Shown in pieces: positions 23,179 through 32,630 of a DNA stretch of 64,000 bases (positions within the stretch are counted from its first letter, which is position 1; the number at the start of each line of letters is the position of its first letter). A program made the translations under genes and the position numbers. The stretch is from an uncultured Bacteroidales bacterium. GTDB lineage: Bacteria; Bacteroidota; Bacteroidia; Bacteroidales; Paludibacteraceae. The DNA is taken from NCBI GenBank assembly GCA_902779705.1, contig CACZCR010000001.1, positions 1-64,000 of the forward strand. The letters run 5' to 3'. A model generated the notes under the pieces. It had not been told where the DNA came from. It saw only the letters and a program-made list of their open reading frames with translations, and ran no database searches.

Positions 23179-25215
23179 ATGACTAATATCCGCAAACAAC
23201 TGAAACTGGTGCAGAACGATCCGTATTTGGCACCGTTTGAAGACGCAATCCAAGGTCGTTATGACTATGCGATGAGAAAGGAGTTTGAACTCACCAACGG
23301 CCTTGAACTCAAGGAGTGGGCTAGTGGACATCTTTATTTTGGCCTCCATCGCACTAAGACCGGATGGGTGCTGCGCGAGTGGGCTCCTAATGCCACCGCT
23401 ATCTACATCAAAGGCGACATGAACGGATGGGAGAAAGACGAACGCTATCGTCTCCAGCCGGTCGGTAATGGTAATTGGGAGGTGGAACTGCCCAAGAACG
23501 CCATGAAGCATGGTCAGCTCTTCAAGCTGCTCGTGGAGTGGAACGGCGGTTGGGGTGAACGTATACCCAGCTACGCGATGCGCGTAGTACAAGACGATCA
23601 GACCAAACTCTTCTCTGCACAGGTATGGGATGCGGATTACCAATGGCGCAACAGCAAAAAGATGACCAAACACCGCAAGTCGGGCCTGTTCATCTATGAG
23701 TGCCATATAGGTATGTCCTCCGAAGAAGAAAAAGTTAACACCTATGAGGACTTCCGTATCAATGTGCTGCCACGTATAGCTGATCTGGGTTATAACTGCA
23801 TCCAGATAATGGCTATCCAAGAGCATCCCTACTATGGCAGTTTCGGATACCATGTGTCTAATTTCTTTGCCGCTTCCAGCCGCTTTGGTACACCCGAAGA
23901 ACTCAAAGCTCTGGTGGACGATGCACATGGACGAGGAATCAGCGTGATCATGGATTTGGTCCACTCACATGCAGTCAAGAACGAACTCGAGGGACTGGGT
24001 AACTTCGACGGTACCCCCTACCAGTATTTCCACGATGGCTACCGTCGCGAACATCCGGCATGGGACTCGCTCTGCTTCAACTATGGCAAGAACGAAGTGC
24101 TACACTTCCTGCTCTCTAACTGCCGATTCTGGATGGAAGAGTATGACTTCGACGGTTTCCGTTTTGACGGTGTGACATCAATGATGTACCTTAGCCACGG
24201 ACTGGGAGAGGACTTCAATAGTTACAACTCCTACTACAATGGCAACGAGGACGGTGATGCTATCATGTACCTCACATTGGCCAACAAACTCATCCATGAG
24301 GTTAAACCCAATGCTATCACTATCGCTGAAGATATGTCCGGTATGCCTGGATTGGCTCAACCGATAGCCGACGGAGGTATGGGCTTTGACTACCGACTGG
24401 CTATGGGTATACCTGATTTCTGGATCAAGTATATCAAAGAGGTAAAGGATGAAGACTGGAAAGCCGGTCATATACTCTATGAGATGACCAACCGCCGTGA
24501 GGATGAGAAGACCATCTCCTACTGCGAGTCGCATGACCAAGCTCTCGTGGGCGACAAGACCATCATCTTCCGCCTAATCGATTCCGATATGTATTGGCAC
24601 TTCGAACACGGACACTCGACCTATATGGTGGACCGCGGTATAGCACTGCACAAGATGATACGTCTGGCCACCGCTTCTACTATCAATGGTGGATACCTTA
24701 ATTTTATGGGTAACGAGTTTGGCCACCCCGAGTGGATAGATTTCCCGCGTGAGGGTAACGGCTGGAGTTGTAAGTATGCACGCCGTCAGTGGAGTCTGGT
24801 GGACAACCCCAACTATTTCTTCTCTGACCTCAACCGCTTTGACCATGACATGGTACACCTGCTGACCAAGAAAGTGAATATCCAGAAAGACAAATACGGC
24901 AAACATCTGCCTTGGGTGATGAAATGGTGGGATAACGAAGGCGATCAGGTGGTGGCATACTCTCGCGGAGACTTGCTGTTTGTCTTCAACTGGAACGGAC
25001 AGAAGTCCTTCGAAGGATATGGAATGCTGGTGCCGGAAGGCAAGTACAAAGTGGTGCTCAATACCGATGATACCAAGTACGCCGGATTTGGTCTCAATGA
25101 TGACAGTGTAGAACATTTCACCGAGCATGATGACCTCTATGCACAAGACGGCAAAGGATGGCTGCGCCTCTATATTCCTGCCCGCTGCGCAATGGTGCTG
25201 GAGAGAGTGGACTGA
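23179..25215 (+). CDS. glgB: 1,4-alpha-glucan branching enzyme
   Basis: 678 aa, GH13 branching enzyme of the shorter, eukaryote-like type. A CBM48-like N-terminal domain (about 45-140, GWVLREWAPNATAIYIKGDM) precedes the catalytic barrel. Active-site regions: VHSHA near residue 258; DGFRFDGV with the nucleophile Asp330; AEDMSG with acid/base Glu384; ESHDQ with the transition-state Asp453. A C-terminal beta domain ends at 678. The enzyme makes alpha-1,6 branches in glycogen in the cytoplasm. No other glycogen genes are nearby; its partner is the YhcH-family gene directly upstream. All catalytic residues are present. Confidence 0.97.
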   Translation: MTNIRKQLKLVQNDPYLAPFEDAIQGRYDYAMRKEFELTNGLELKEWASGHLYFGLHRTKTGWVLREWAPNATAIYIKGDMNGWEKDERYRLQPVGNGNWEVELPKNAMKHGQLFKLLVEWNGGWGERIPSYAMRVVQDDQTKLFSAQVWDADYQWRNSKKMTKHRKSGLFIYECHIGMSSEEEKVNTYEDFRINVLPRIADLGYNCIQIMAIQEHPYYGSFGYHVSNFFAASSRFGTPEELKALVDDAHGRGISVIMDLVHSHAVKNELEGLGNFDGTPYQYFHDGYRREHPAWDSLCFNYGKNEVLHFLLSNCRFWMEEYDFDGFRFDGVTSMMYLSHGLGEDFNSYNSYYNGNEDGDAIMYLTLANKLIHEVKPNAITIAEDMSGMPGLAQPIADGGMGFDYRLAMGIPDFWIKYIKEVKDEDWKAGHILYEMTNRREDEKTISYCESHDQALVGDKTIIFRLIDSDMYWHFEHGHSTYMVDRGIALHKMIRLATASTINGGYLNFMGNEFGHPEWIDFPREGNGWSCKYARRQWSLVDNPNYFFSDLNRFDHDMVHLLTKKVNIQKDKYGKHLPWVMKWWDNEGDQVVAYSRGDLLFVFNWNGQKSFEGYGMLVPEGKYKVVLNTDDTKYAGFGLNDDSVEHFTEHDDLYAQDGKGWLRLYIPARCAMVLERVD

Positions 25216-25274
25216 AAAACTGTATGATAGTTTCGGAAATTAAAAATTGAAAGTGGAAAATAATTTTTTAGAAT

Positions 25275-26084
25275 ATGCGAGTAATTATTGAACCTTCGTA
25301 TGACCTACTGAGTCAGTGGGCTGCGAACTATGTAGCAAAAAAAATCAATGAGTTTGCCCCAAAAGAAAGTACCCCGTTCGTACTGGGTCTGCCTACCGGT
25401 TCGTCTCCTCTCGGAATGTACCGTGAGCTGATCAAACTCAACCAAGCAGGCAAGGTCTCCTTCCGTAATGTGGTGACCTTCAATATGGACGAGTATGTTA
25501 ACCTGGCAGAAGACCATCCCGAGAGTTATCACAGCTTTATGTGGAATAATTTCTTCAGCCATATCGACATCCGTAAAGAGAACGTTAATATCCTCAATGG
25601 AAACGCTACCGACTTGGTGGCAGAATGTGCTCGCTATGAGGCTAAGATCAAAAACTACGGTGGCATACATCTCTTCCTAGGTGGTATAGGCCCTGATGGC
25701 CATATTGCCTTCAACGAGCCGGGCTCGTCGCTCACAAGCCGCACTCGTAAGAAAGAGTTGACAACTGATACTATCATTGCCAATAGTCGCTTCTTTGAGA
25801 ACGATGTCAACAAGGTGCCTAAGACCGCACTCACCGTAGGTGTAGGTACCGTAATGGATGCACAAGAGGTACTCATTATGGTTAATGGTCACAACAAGGC
25901 CCGCGCTCTGCAACACGCTATCGAAGAGCCTATCAGCCACATGTGGACTGTATCTATGCTCCAGATGCACCAACATGGTATCATCGTTTGTGACGAGGCA
26001 GCTTGCGACGAGTTGAAGGTGGCTACTTTCAACTATTTCAAAGATATCGAGAAGAATAATCTGGATCCGAAAACACTGCTCTAA
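25275..26084 (+). CDS. nagB: glucosamine-6-phosphate deaminase
   Basis: 269 aa, full length for NagB. It shows [16 protein letters not shown] (phosphate loop), [20 protein letters not shown] (catalytic Asp/proton relay), [18 protein letters not shown] with the catalytic His, and [19 protein letters not shown]. It converts glucosamine 6-phosphate to fructose 6-phosphate and ammonia, linking amino-sugar breakdown to glycolysis. The TAA stop shares a base with the ATG of cysS (26084), so the two genes are translationally coupled. With the agaS operon at 50395 it points to regular use of amino sugars. Confidence 0.97.
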   Translation: MRVIIEPSYDLLSQWAANYVAKKINEFAPKESTPFVLGLPTGSSPLGMYRELIKLNQAGKVSFRNVVTFNMDEYVNLAEDHPESYHSFMWNNFFSHIDIRKENVNILNGNATDLVAECARYEAKIKNYGGIHLFLGGIGPDGHIAFNEPGSSLTSRTRKKELTTDTIIANSRFFENDVNKVPKTALTVGVGTVMDAQEVLIMVNGHNKARALQHAIEEPISHMWTVSMLQMHQHGIIVCDEAACDELKVATFNYFKDIEKNNLDPKTLL

Positions 26085-27568
26085 TGCTGTATATCTATAA
26101 TTCATTATCGCGTTTCAAGGAGCCGTTTAAGCCGCTGCACGAAGGATACGTAGGCATGTATGTCTGCGGTCCGACTGTCTATGGCGATGCCCATTTGGGG
26201 CACGCCCGTCCGGCTATCACCTTCGACTTGCTGTATCGTTATCTCACCTATCTGGGATACAAAGTGCGCTACGTGCGTAATATCACTGACGTAGGACACT
26301 TGGAGCACGATGCCGACGAAGGCGAGGATAAGATAGCTAAGAAAGCGCGACTTGAACAACTGGAGCCGATGGAGGTAGTACAATACTACACCAATCGCTA
26401 TCATAGGGATATGGAAGCACTCAACGTACTGCCTCCCTCCATCGAACCGCATGCTTCGGGACACATCATCGAGCAGATAGCTTTCGTCCAGCAGATCTTG
26501 GATCATGGCTATGCCTATGTGTCGAACGGATCGGTCTATATGGATGTAGAGCGCTTTGCCCAAGACTACCCATATGGCAAACTGTCGGGACGTAACCTCA
26601 ACGACATCGTCACCGACACCCGCGAACTGGACGGACAAGACGAGAAGAAACACAGTTACGATTTTGCACTGTGGAAAAAGGCGGCACCGGAGCACATCAT
26701 GCATTGGCCCAGCCCGTGGTCCGAAGGATTCCCCGGTTGGCATATGGAGTGCTCAGCGATGGGAACCAAGTACCTGGGCGAACGCTTCGATATCCATGGC
26801 GGTGGTATGGATCTGATGTTCCCGCACCACGAAGCAGAGATTGCACAATCCTGCGCTGCTCTCGGACACGAGACCGTACACTACTGGATGCACAACAACA
26901 TGATCACCATCAATGGCAAGAAGATGGGTAAGAGCTATAACAACTTCATCACTTTGGAGCAGTTCTTCAAAGGTGAGCACGAGTTGTTGACCAAGCCCTT
27001 CTCACCGATGACGATTCGTTTCTTCATCCTGCAAGCTCACTACCGCTCAACGGTTGATTTCTCCTCCGAAGCTTTAGAGGCTGCTGAAAAGGGATTTCAA
27101 CGTATGCAGGAGGCTTACGCTCGACTGATGAAACTGCAACCGTCAGCACAAACAACTCCAGCCCTCTTAGGCGAAGAGGGAGAACCGTCCTTACGACAGC
27201 GTTGTACTGAAGCAATGGATGACGACCTCAATTCGCAAGTGGTGATTAGCCTGCTGTTTGACTCAGCTCGTGCGATCAATACCGTGCACGACGGCAAGGC
27301 TACCATATCGGAAGAAGACCTCAAAGAACTGCAGAACGTATGGAAAACCTTCGGTATAGACATACTTGGCCTTCGTTTAGAGGGTGAGACCGGCGGCGAT
27401 GAGCAAGCGCTGAATGCCTATAAGGGAGCAGTGGATCTGCTTTTGCAAATGCGCCTGGAAGCCAAACAGGCAAAAGATTGGGCAACCTCAGATCGCATTC
27501 GCAATCAGTTGGCTGCCCTTGGTTTCCAAATCAAAGACCAGAAAGACGGCTTTGAGTGGAGTCTATAA
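26084..27568 (+). CDS. cysS: cysteinyl-tRNA synthetase
   Basis: 494 aa class I synthetase. The N-terminal Rossmann domain has [18 protein letters not shown], with the zinc-ligand Cys and the HIGH-type signature. Zinc-site and binding elements GWHMECSAM and [10 protein letters not shown] follow. The KMSKS-type loop is [10 protein letters not shown], with G in place of the common S. A DALR-like helical domain and a C-terminal segment ([20 protein letters not shown]) complete it. It charges tRNA-Cys in the cytoplasm. It is the last gene of the nagB pair and is followed by a strong terminator lying inside the convergent gene. Confidence 0.97.
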   Translation: MLYIYNSLSRFKEPFKPLHEGYVGMYVCGPTVYGDAHLGHARPAITFDLLYRYLTYLGYKVRYVRNITDVGHLEHDADEGEDKIAKKARLEQLEPMEVVQYYTNRYHRDMEALNVLPPSIEPHASGHIIEQIAFVQQILDHGYAYVSNGSVYMDVERFAQDYPYGKLSGRNLNDIVTDTRELDGQDEKKHSYDFALWKKAAPEHIMHWPSPWSEGFPGWHMECSAMGTKYLGERFDIHGGGMDLMFPHHEAEIAQSCAALGHETVHYWMHNNMITINGKKMGKSYNNFITLEQFFKGEHELLTKPFSPMTIRFFILQAHYRSTVDFSSEALEAAEKGFQRMQEAYARLMKLQPSAQTTPALLGEEGEPSLRQRCTEAMDDDLNSQVVISLLFDSARAINTVHDGKATISEEDLKELQNVWKTFGIDILGLRLEGETGGDEQALNAYKGAVDLLLQMRLEAKQAKDWATSDRIRNQLAALGFQIKDQKDGFEWSL

Positions 27569-27579
27569 GTCCTGTCGGA

Positions 27580-27918
27580 CTAATGTTGTGGAGTTGATGC
27601 CCCTGAACAGGCATCAACTTCTTTTTTATCCTTCTTTGCAGGAGGAGTAGTCGTTGCCGGCTTGCCGATCTTGGCAAATGCTTTCTGCAAACTCGGCACA
27701 TCGGTCTTGTTGGCATCGTATGTCACGGTCACCGTCTTCTTCTCCAAATTACATTGAATATCCTTCACACCGGGTTCGTAGGCGATGTTCTTCATGATCT
27801 TGTCACAACAACCCTGACAATGGATATCGACATAAAAAGTTACTTTCTGTTTGTCTTGTTTGGCATAGATGCCTAGCATAGGCAACAATGCCATAAGGAT
27901 GATTAGTATTCGTTTCAT
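27580..27918 (-). CDS. secreted HMA-domain metal-binding protein
   Basis: 112 aa from the ATG at 27918, which gives a signal peptide (MKRILIILMALLPMLGIYA). The mature protein is a single heavy-metal-associated domain: VTFYVDIHCQGCCDKIMKNI carries the metal-binding CxxC, and VKDIQCNLEKKTVTVTYDAN completes the beta-alpha-beta-beta core. A lysine/proline-rich tail ends in CSGASTPQH, adding another Cys and a His. It probably binds Cu or a similar soft metal in the periplasm. It lies just downstream of the FeoB-like gene (22-bp gap), so the two may be co-transcribed for metal handling. Confidence 0.85.
   Translation of the reverse strand: MKRILIILMALLPMLGIYAKQDKQKVTFYVDIHCQGCCDKIMKNIAYEPGVKDIQCNLEKKTVTVTYDANKTDVPSLQKAFAKIGKPATTTPPAKKDKKEVDACSGASTPQH
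27593..27627 (+). terminator. rho-independent terminator of nagB-cysS
   Basis: A perfect 9-bp stem GTTGATGCC (27593-27601) / GGCATCAAC (27610-27618) with an 8-nt loop, then TTCTTTTTT. It lies inside the 3' end of the convergent minus-strand gene (27580-27918). Confidence 0.85.
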
Positions 27919-27940
27919 AACTGTATTATTAGATAATTGA

Positions 27941-29620
27941 CTATAGGAACAGGCTGCCGATCTGATAGATAGCAAAAGCCATTAACCATGCTAACAGCAG
28001 TGATTGTATCACTATCCACCATGCCCACCTACGTCCTGCTTCGCGACGAAGAGTCATCACTGTGGCTACGCAGGGGAAATAGAGCAACACAAACACCATA
28101 AACGCATACGCAGTCAGCGGTGTAAAGGCTGTGGATATATCTCCGCCGTAAAGAATAGCAAGGGTGGAAACAATTGCCTCTTTGGCCGGCAGTCCGGTCA
28201 GCAAACATACCGACATCTTCCAATCAAATCCCAGCGGCTCCATTATCGGTGACAAGGCCTTACCTATCATGGCCAGATAGGAGCTTTCTACATCGCCTGT
28301 GGACTGATTGGGGAAGTACTCCAATGCCCAAATGATGATGCTGGCCCAAAGAATGACGGTGGCAATCTTCTGCAGATAGTCTGCTACCCGCTCCCATATA
28401 TGTGCGCCCGTGTTGCGCCAAGAGGGCACACGAAACTCCGGCAACTCGTTCACCGAGTCCTCGTCCGGCTTTTTGAACCACTTGGTACGTTTCATCACCA
28501 ACGCAAAGACGATGCCCAAACAGATACCTATCGCGTAGATCGAAAGCATCACTAATGCTTTGTGACGGGCATAGAACGTATCTACAAATAGCATATACAC
28601 CGGTAGCCTTGCAGAACAAGACATAAACGGAACCATCAGCATCGTCAGTGTTCTGTCTTTCGGGTCTTTGATATCACGCGCCGCAATGATAGCCGGCACA
28701 TTACACCCGAAGCCCATCAGCATCGGTACAAAACTGCGGCCATGTAGACCCACACGGTGCATGATCCCGTCCATCAGGTATGCTTCACGGGACATATATC
28801 CCGAGTCTTCCATCAAGCTGATGAAAAAGAACAGAATGATGATGTTGGGCAGAAAAGCCAAGACTGCTCCTACACCTTGTATCACTCCGTCTATTAGTAG
28901 TGACGACCACCATGCTTCCGGCATAGCACCATGGCAGCAGTTGCATAGAAGGTCTATACCTGCGGCTATCCATTCTTGCGGATAGGCACCTAATGTGAAG
29001 GTACACTCAAATACCAAGTATAGGATCAACAGCATGATCGGAAAACCGAGCCACTTGTTGGTCAGCACCTTATCGATGCGTTCCAGACGTGTCTGATGCT
29101 GATCGTTTTTGGCATGGCGGAGGGTTTGGTTGAGTACACCGTGTACATATGCTACGTAAGCCGCTTCATCCCCGAGATCCCGAATGTGATAGATAGGATG
29201 GGCAGTAGAGGCCGGCTTGGCGGCTGTCTTGTCCAATAATTGTAACAACTCGTCTATCCCTTGGTTACGACGCACCGATACACGGCACAGGGGTACACCT
29301 ATCAGTTGGCGCATCTTGCGAAAATCCAACTCATGGTCTGTGTCCAATAGCGCGTCATAGCGTCCAAAGGCCATGACGATCTTCTCTTGCTCATCAATAA
29401 TATGTGGGGTCAGCAAAAGCGATGTCTCCAGATTGGTAGAATCAACCACCTGAAGCACCAAGTCGAAAGTATGCCCGTGTAAGTCATCCAGGTTGTGCAC
29501 CTCGGTGAAGGCAAACGGCATCTCCAACTCCAGCGCGCGAGCTTGTAGTGCTCCCGTCAAGGCGGTCTTACCCGATTGGGAACTACCGACGACTGCTATA
29601 TGAACATTGGCTTTGGACAT
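27941..29620 (-). CDS. feoB: FeoB-family ferrous iron transporter with reduced G domain
   Basis: 559 aa, clearly shorter than typical FeoB (about 650-800). The membrane part is intact: the Gate motif regions GVGAVLAFLPNIIILFFFIS with MEDSGYMSR, GFGCNVPAI, MVPFMSCSARLPVY, and a second half ending LTGLPAKEAIVSTL. The N-terminal GTPase keeps a P-loop (VVGSSQSGKTAL). However, only about 40 residues separate it from VVDSTNLE, so the switch I region and the DxPG (G3) motif are missing, and the usual NxxD (G4) reads GRYD. GTP binding or hydrolysis may be lost or altered. There is no feoA next to it. A Fur-family gene lies about 900 bp upstream on the same strand. Confidence 0.9.
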   Translation of the reverse strand: MSKANVHIAVVGSSQSGKTALTGALQARALELEMPFAFTEVHNLDDLHGHTFDLVLQVVDSTNLETSLLLTPHIIDEQEKIVMAFGRYDALLDTDHELDFRKMRQLIGVPLCRVSVRRNQGIDELLQLLDKTAAKPASTAHPIYHIRDLGDEAAYVAYVHGVLNQTLRHAKNDQHQTRLERIDKVLTNKWLGFPIMLLILYLVFECTFTLGAYPQEWIAAGIDLLCNCCHGAMPEAWWSSLLIDGVIQGVGAVLAFLPNIIILFFFISLMEDSGYMSREAYLMDGIMHRVGLHGRSFVPMLMGFGCNVPAIIAARDIKDPKDRTLTMLMVPFMSCSARLPVYMLFVDTFYARHKALVMLSIYAIGICLGIVFALVMKRTKWFKKPDEDSVNELPEFRVPSWRNTGAHIWERVADYLQKIATVILWASIIIWALEYFPNQSTGDVESSYLAMIGKALSPIMEPLGFDWKMSVCLLTGLPAKEAIVSTLAILYGGDISTAFTPLTAYAFMVFVLLYFPCVATVMTLRREAGRRWAWWIVIQSLLLAWLMAFAIYQIGSLFL

Positions 29621-29639
29621 ATTGTTTCGTTTCAGGCTG

Positions 29640-29671
29640 CAAAATTACTGCTTTTTTTTCATCCGTGCAAT
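29640..29671 (-). promoter_or_regulatory. promoter of the FeoB-like gene
   Basis: On the minus strand, -7 TAATTTTG (29640-29647) and -33 ATTG (29668-29671) are 20 bp apart, ending about 20 bp before the ATG at 29620. Confidence 0.6.
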
Positions 29672-29682
29672 ACCTAAAAATA

Positions 29683-29708
29683 GGGAAAAACACCTGAGCG
29701 TTTTTCCC
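29683..29708 (-). terminator. terminator after tRNA-Arg
   Basis: A 9-bp perfect stem GGGAAAAAC/GTTTTTCCC with an 8-nt loop, followed on the minus strand by TATTTTTAGG. It lies 6 bp beyond the tRNA 3' end. Confidence 0.7.
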
Positions 29709-29713
29709 TGTTG

Positions 29714-29787
29714 TGACCCTGCTGGGGCTCAAACCCAGAACCTTCAGAACCGGAATCTGACACTCTATTCAATTGAGCTACAGGGCC
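29714..29787 (-). tRNA. tRNA-Arg (anticodon CCG)
   Basis: A 74-nt cloverleaf on the minus strand. The acceptor stem is GGCCCTG/CAGGGTC with one G-U pair, the D arm is GCTC/GAGT, the anticodon stem TCAGA/TCTGA has loop TTCCGGT (anticodon CCG, reading CGG), and the T arm is CTGGG/CCCAG with TTTGAGC. The discriminator is A and CCA is not encoded. Confidence 0.93.
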
Positions 29788-29817
29788 TATTATTTGGTCG
29801 GCAAACGCTTAGCCGAC

Positions 29818-30519
29818 TTATTTTCTTCTTCCCAAGAAGATCATGATATAGTATACCAATGTGGCTAGCGAACTGAGAGCTGCTACTACATATGTGTATG
29901 CAGCACTATGCAGGGCATCGGAAGCCATTTCGGTGGTGTTGCGGTCTGTGATGCCCGCTGACTCCAACCATTGAACGGCGCGTTGGCTGGCGTTCACCTC
30001 TACCGGCAGTGTGATGAACGAAAATAGAGTAGTCAGTCCGAACAATACAATGCCCGCTAATAATATCTGAGGTAGCGTCTCAACCAACAATATACCGATC
30101 AACAGCACCCATGTCATTATATGACTGGAGAAATTAACTACCGGTACCAATGCGGAACGTAACTGAAGCGGTGCATACGCATGGTTGTGCTGTAGCGCGT
30201 GTCCACATTCGTGGGCTGCAACCGCTGCCGCGGCTACATTAGCGCCGTTGTAAACGCTCTCGGATAGATTGACCGTCTTGGTGGCTGGATTATAATGGTC
30301 GGTCAAGAAGCCACTGGTGCACACTACTTGCACATCCATGATGTCATTGTCGCGCAACATCTTTTCCGCTACTTGCGCGCCAGTCATGGGTAACGCCTCT
30401 TCAGAGTACTCTTTAAACTTACGCTCTACGCGGCGGCTCACTATCCAACTGGCTAATGTGATACCGATAAAAAGGATCCAATAAAACATATTACTGTTGT
30501 ATAACAAAAATCCGTCCAT
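29818..30519 (-). CDS. membrane zinc metallopeptidase, YugP-like (Zn_peptidase_2)
   Basis: 233 aa. An N-terminal membrane helix (MFYWILFIGITLASWIVSRR) is followed by a soluble part with SESVYNGANVAAAAVAAHEC and the catalytic HECGH at about residue 117. Then come the conserved AYAPLQLRSALVPVVNFSSH segment, two further membrane helices and LPVEVNASQRAVQWLESAGI, typical of the family. A final hydrophobic segment ends in GRRK. The start at 30519 is used; an ATG at 30489, directly before the first helix, is also plausible. It is 6 bp downstream of the Fur-family gene. Substrates are unknown; members are thought to process membrane or envelope proteins. Confidence 0.9.
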   Translation of the reverse strand: MDGFLLYNSNMFYWILFIGITLASWIVSRRVERKFKEYSEEALPMTGAQVAEKMLRDNDIMDVQVVCTSGFLTDHYNPATKTVNLSESVYNGANVAAAAVAAHECGHALQHNHAYAPLQLRSALVPVVNFSSHIMTWVLLIGILLVETLPQILLAGIVLFGLTTLFSFITLPVEVNASQRAVQWLESAGITDRNTTEMASDALHSAAYTYVVAALSSLATLVYYIMIFLGRRK

Positions 30520-30525
30520 ATCTAA

Positions 30526-30996
30526 TCAATAATGTTGTTTAAATTTTTCTCGACATACCTTGCATTCACCATACACGAATAGTGAAAAACGTTGCATCTC
30601 AAAATTGTTAAACTTGAATGCCTTGACGGCATTGTTCAGTACGCTACTCTTGACTGTAGCAACGCGTCCACATCGAGAGCAACATATCTGTATGCGATAA
30701 CTTCTTCCGGCTACGATCTCGTACTGAGCATGCTCGCGAGTGGTGTCTCTGTTAACCTTATGCAAAATTTGTGCCTGATTGAGTAGCTGTATGACGTTAT
30801 ATACTGTTGCTTGCGATATTTTCAGTTTGTTAGCCGCTTCTACCAGTTGGTAGGCTGTAAAGGGCTGCTGTAACTTACATGCTGCCGCCAATACCTTGTT
30901 TCGTACAAGAGATTTGCGCATCTGGTGCGAAACAGTGTATACATCCAAACGGCGTTGCATTTCGCCGATTTTATTTTCAGCGGTGCGCACTTTCAT
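30526..30996 (-). CDS. Fur-family metal-responsive regulator
   Basis: 156 aa. The N-terminal winged helix (about 30-85; NKLKISQATVYNVIQLLNQA) has the Fur-type recognition helix with the ATVYN signature. The C-terminal half shows CCSRCGR and CKVC, two Cys pairs suited to a structural zinc site, around the dimerisation strands. It is likely a dimeric repressor responding to a metal or peroxide; Fur, Zur and PerR cannot be separated by eye. It sits between the acyltransferase-like gene (2-bp gap) and the zinc peptidase (6-bp gap), so all three form one transcript. The FeoB-like and HMA genes further downstream would be natural targets. Confidence 0.9.
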   Translation of the reverse strand: MKVRTAENKIGEMQRRLDVYTVSHQMRKSLVRNKVLAAACKLQQPFTAYQLVEAANKLKISQATVYNVIQLLNQAQILHKVNRDTTREHAQYEIVAGRSYRIQICCSRCGRVATVKSSVLNNAVKAFKFNNFEMQRFSLFVYGECKVCREKFKQHY

Positions 30997-30998
30997 AT

Positions 30999-32129
30999 TT
31001 ACAAGGGTTTGATATATGCGCGGTGACGCTTGTGTATCTTGTGGTCAAACTGTGTAAAGTTGGCTATATTCTTCGTGTTGGTCTCCAGAATACTAGTCGT
31101 CTCCAGCCGCTTGATGCCATACTGGTTGATGATAGGTATCTGGTCTTCAAAGAACAAGGCGTTGATTCCTTTGTCTTGATAGTCTGGTCTGACAGCAATA
31201 AGCAGAAAACTGAACGAATCCATCTGTTTGGCTTTGAGTGCCTTGATCAGATAGTACCACCCCAAGGGGAATAGATGACCTCCACATTTTCGCAACGCGT
31301 CTGATATATCCGGCATTCCCAATCCTACTCCCACAATCTCGTCCTTGTCATTCACTACTATGGTGACAAAATCGAAGTTAAGCAAAGGGAAATACATGTT
31401 TTTGTAGTAGTTCTTTTGCTTGTCGGTCATCGGCTGGAAATTGTATAGTTTCTGATATGCTGTATCAATTACATCCATATACTCAATACCGTATTTGCGA
31501 ACCAACTCGCGGGAGTTCTTGACTTTGTCAACACGTACATGTGAGCGCTGCTTAACAATATCGGCAATGCGTTTCAAACGCTCCGGGCAACCTTGTGGCG
31601 GATAGACCTGAAACTCTAACCAGTCTGCTTCCTTGGTCATCTGGTATGCGTCAATGTGCTTGACGTAGTACGGATAGTTGTACAACGAAGCCATCACAGC
31701 AGGGTAGTCATATCCTTCCAGTAGTAGACCCTCATGGTCAAAATCAGTGAACCCGACCGGGCCATTCAAAAACTCCATTCCTCGTGCCTTGCCCCATGCA
31801 GCAGCTGTGTCCAACAACGCGTGACTCACTTCTATGTCATCGATGAAGTCAAACCAGCCGAAACGTACCTTCTTCACGCCCCATTTCTCATTCGCCTTGT
31901 GATTGATGATACCGGCAATGCGGCCGACTGGCTTGTTGTCACGATAGGCCATCCATAACTGGAATTCACATACTTCCAGAGCGGGGTTGTTCTTCGGATC
32001 AAAACAATTCATCTCGTCGAAGAATAACGGAGGACAGTAGTACGGACAATCCTTGTAGAGTTCGTTAGCAAACTCTATGAACTGTTTCAACTCTCGTTTG
32101 GAATGTATTTCCCGTATATCAATAGCCAT
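30999..32129 (-). CDS. GNAT-like acyltransferase family protein, function unknown
   Basis: 376 aa from the ATG at 32129 (MAIDIREIHSKRELKQFIEF), chosen because the divergent promoter lies just upstream and earlier codons would fall inside it. The protein has a GNAT-like layout: FELYKDCPYY-type opening, VGRIAGIINHKAN strand, GPVGFTDFDHEGLLLEGYDY, and a late acyltransferase-like VRPDYQDKGINALFFEDQIP segment reminiscent of the acetyl-CoA-binding loop. Similar conserved hypothetical proteins occur widely in Bacteroidales. The substrate is unknown. First gene of the transcript that continues into the Fur-family regulator and the zinc peptidase. Confidence 0.75.
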   Translation of the reverse strand: MAIDIREIHSKRELKQFIEFANELYKDCPYYCPPLFFDEMNCFDPKNNPALEVCEFQLWMAYRDNKPVGRIAGIINHKANEKWGVKKVRFGWFDFIDDIEVSHALLDTAAAWGKARGMEFLNGPVGFTDFDHEGLLLEGYDYPAVMASLYNYPYYVKHIDAYQMTKEADWLEFQVYPPQGCPERLKRIADIVKQRSHVRVDKVKNSRELVRKYGIEYMDVIDTAYQKLYNFQPMTDKQKNYYKNMYFPLLNFDFVTIVVNDKDEIVGVGLGMPDISDALRKCGGHLFPLGWYYLIKALKAKQMDSFSFLLIAVRPDYQDKGINALFFEDQIPIINQYGIKRLETTSILETNTKNIANFTQFDHKIHKRHRAYIKPL

Positions 32130-32158
32130 AATTATAGCTTTTTTACTAAAAACGGCCA

Positions 32159-32206
32159 CAAAAGTACACAAAAATTTTGATATATGCAAATAATTTACTA
32201 CTTTTG
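32159..32206. promoter_or_regulatory. divergent, interleaved promoters for 32129 gene and ssrA
   Basis: Plus strand: TTTG 32176-32179, 19 bp, TACTTTTG 32199-32206, directed at ssrA. Minus strand: TTTG (CAAA at 32187-32190), 20 bp, TACTTTTG (CAAAAGTA at 32159-32166), directed at the gene starting at 32129. The two -33 boxes lie within 15 bp of each other, so only one polymerase is likely to bind at a time. Confidence 0.75.
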
Positions 32207-32239
32207 CACGATTTTTGAAGGCTAGTGCCTACGAAAAAA

Positions 32240-32630
32240 GGGGCTATTTGGTTTTGACAGCATGCCGGATGGGTATGTAAGCACGCCGAGCAATGGGAAA
32301 AAGCTCGTTAATCTCGTTCTCAAAATCATAACTGGCAACTATAATGTAGCTCTCGCTGCCTAACCGAAGTATAGTAGGTTACTTTATTCGGGCACAAGGT
32401 GCCTGAACGAGACATCGCTCCAAGCCGAGTCTGTGGGCTGAAAGGGTATAGCGGTGCGGAAATTCACAGAATAGGTGTCGCAGGCTGCGATGCGATACCG
32501 AAACCAAAGCAGATAAGCCGGTGGTTGGTGGCTTGGGTCTTGCTACTGGACGAAAATCAAGGCCAAGATAAGCGTGTAGAAAGCATATTTGTTCCATGTT
32601 TGGACGTGGGTTCGACTCCCACTAGCTCCA
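32240..32630 (+). ncRNA. ssrA: transfer-messenger RNA
   Basis: The 5' end GGGGCTA (32240-32246) pairs with TAGCTCC (32623-32629), forming the tRNA-like acceptor stem. The T arm sits at about 32605-32621 (GTGGG, TTCGACT, CCCAC). The 5' domain shows the usual ATTTGGTTTTGACAGCATGCC stretch in shortened form. The tag reading frame ends at TAA near 32364 and reads GNYNVALAA, close to the Bacteroidetes consensus GENNYALAA. Its role is to rescue stalled ribosomes with SmpB and tag the peptides for proteolysis. CCA is not encoded (A then CAA). Confidence 0.95.

Noticed and set aside
23179-25215. Assignment as a general alpha-amylase
   Set aside because: The CBM48-like N-terminal domain and the GH13 branching-enzyme motifs around Asp330, Glu384 and Asp453 fit GlgB better.
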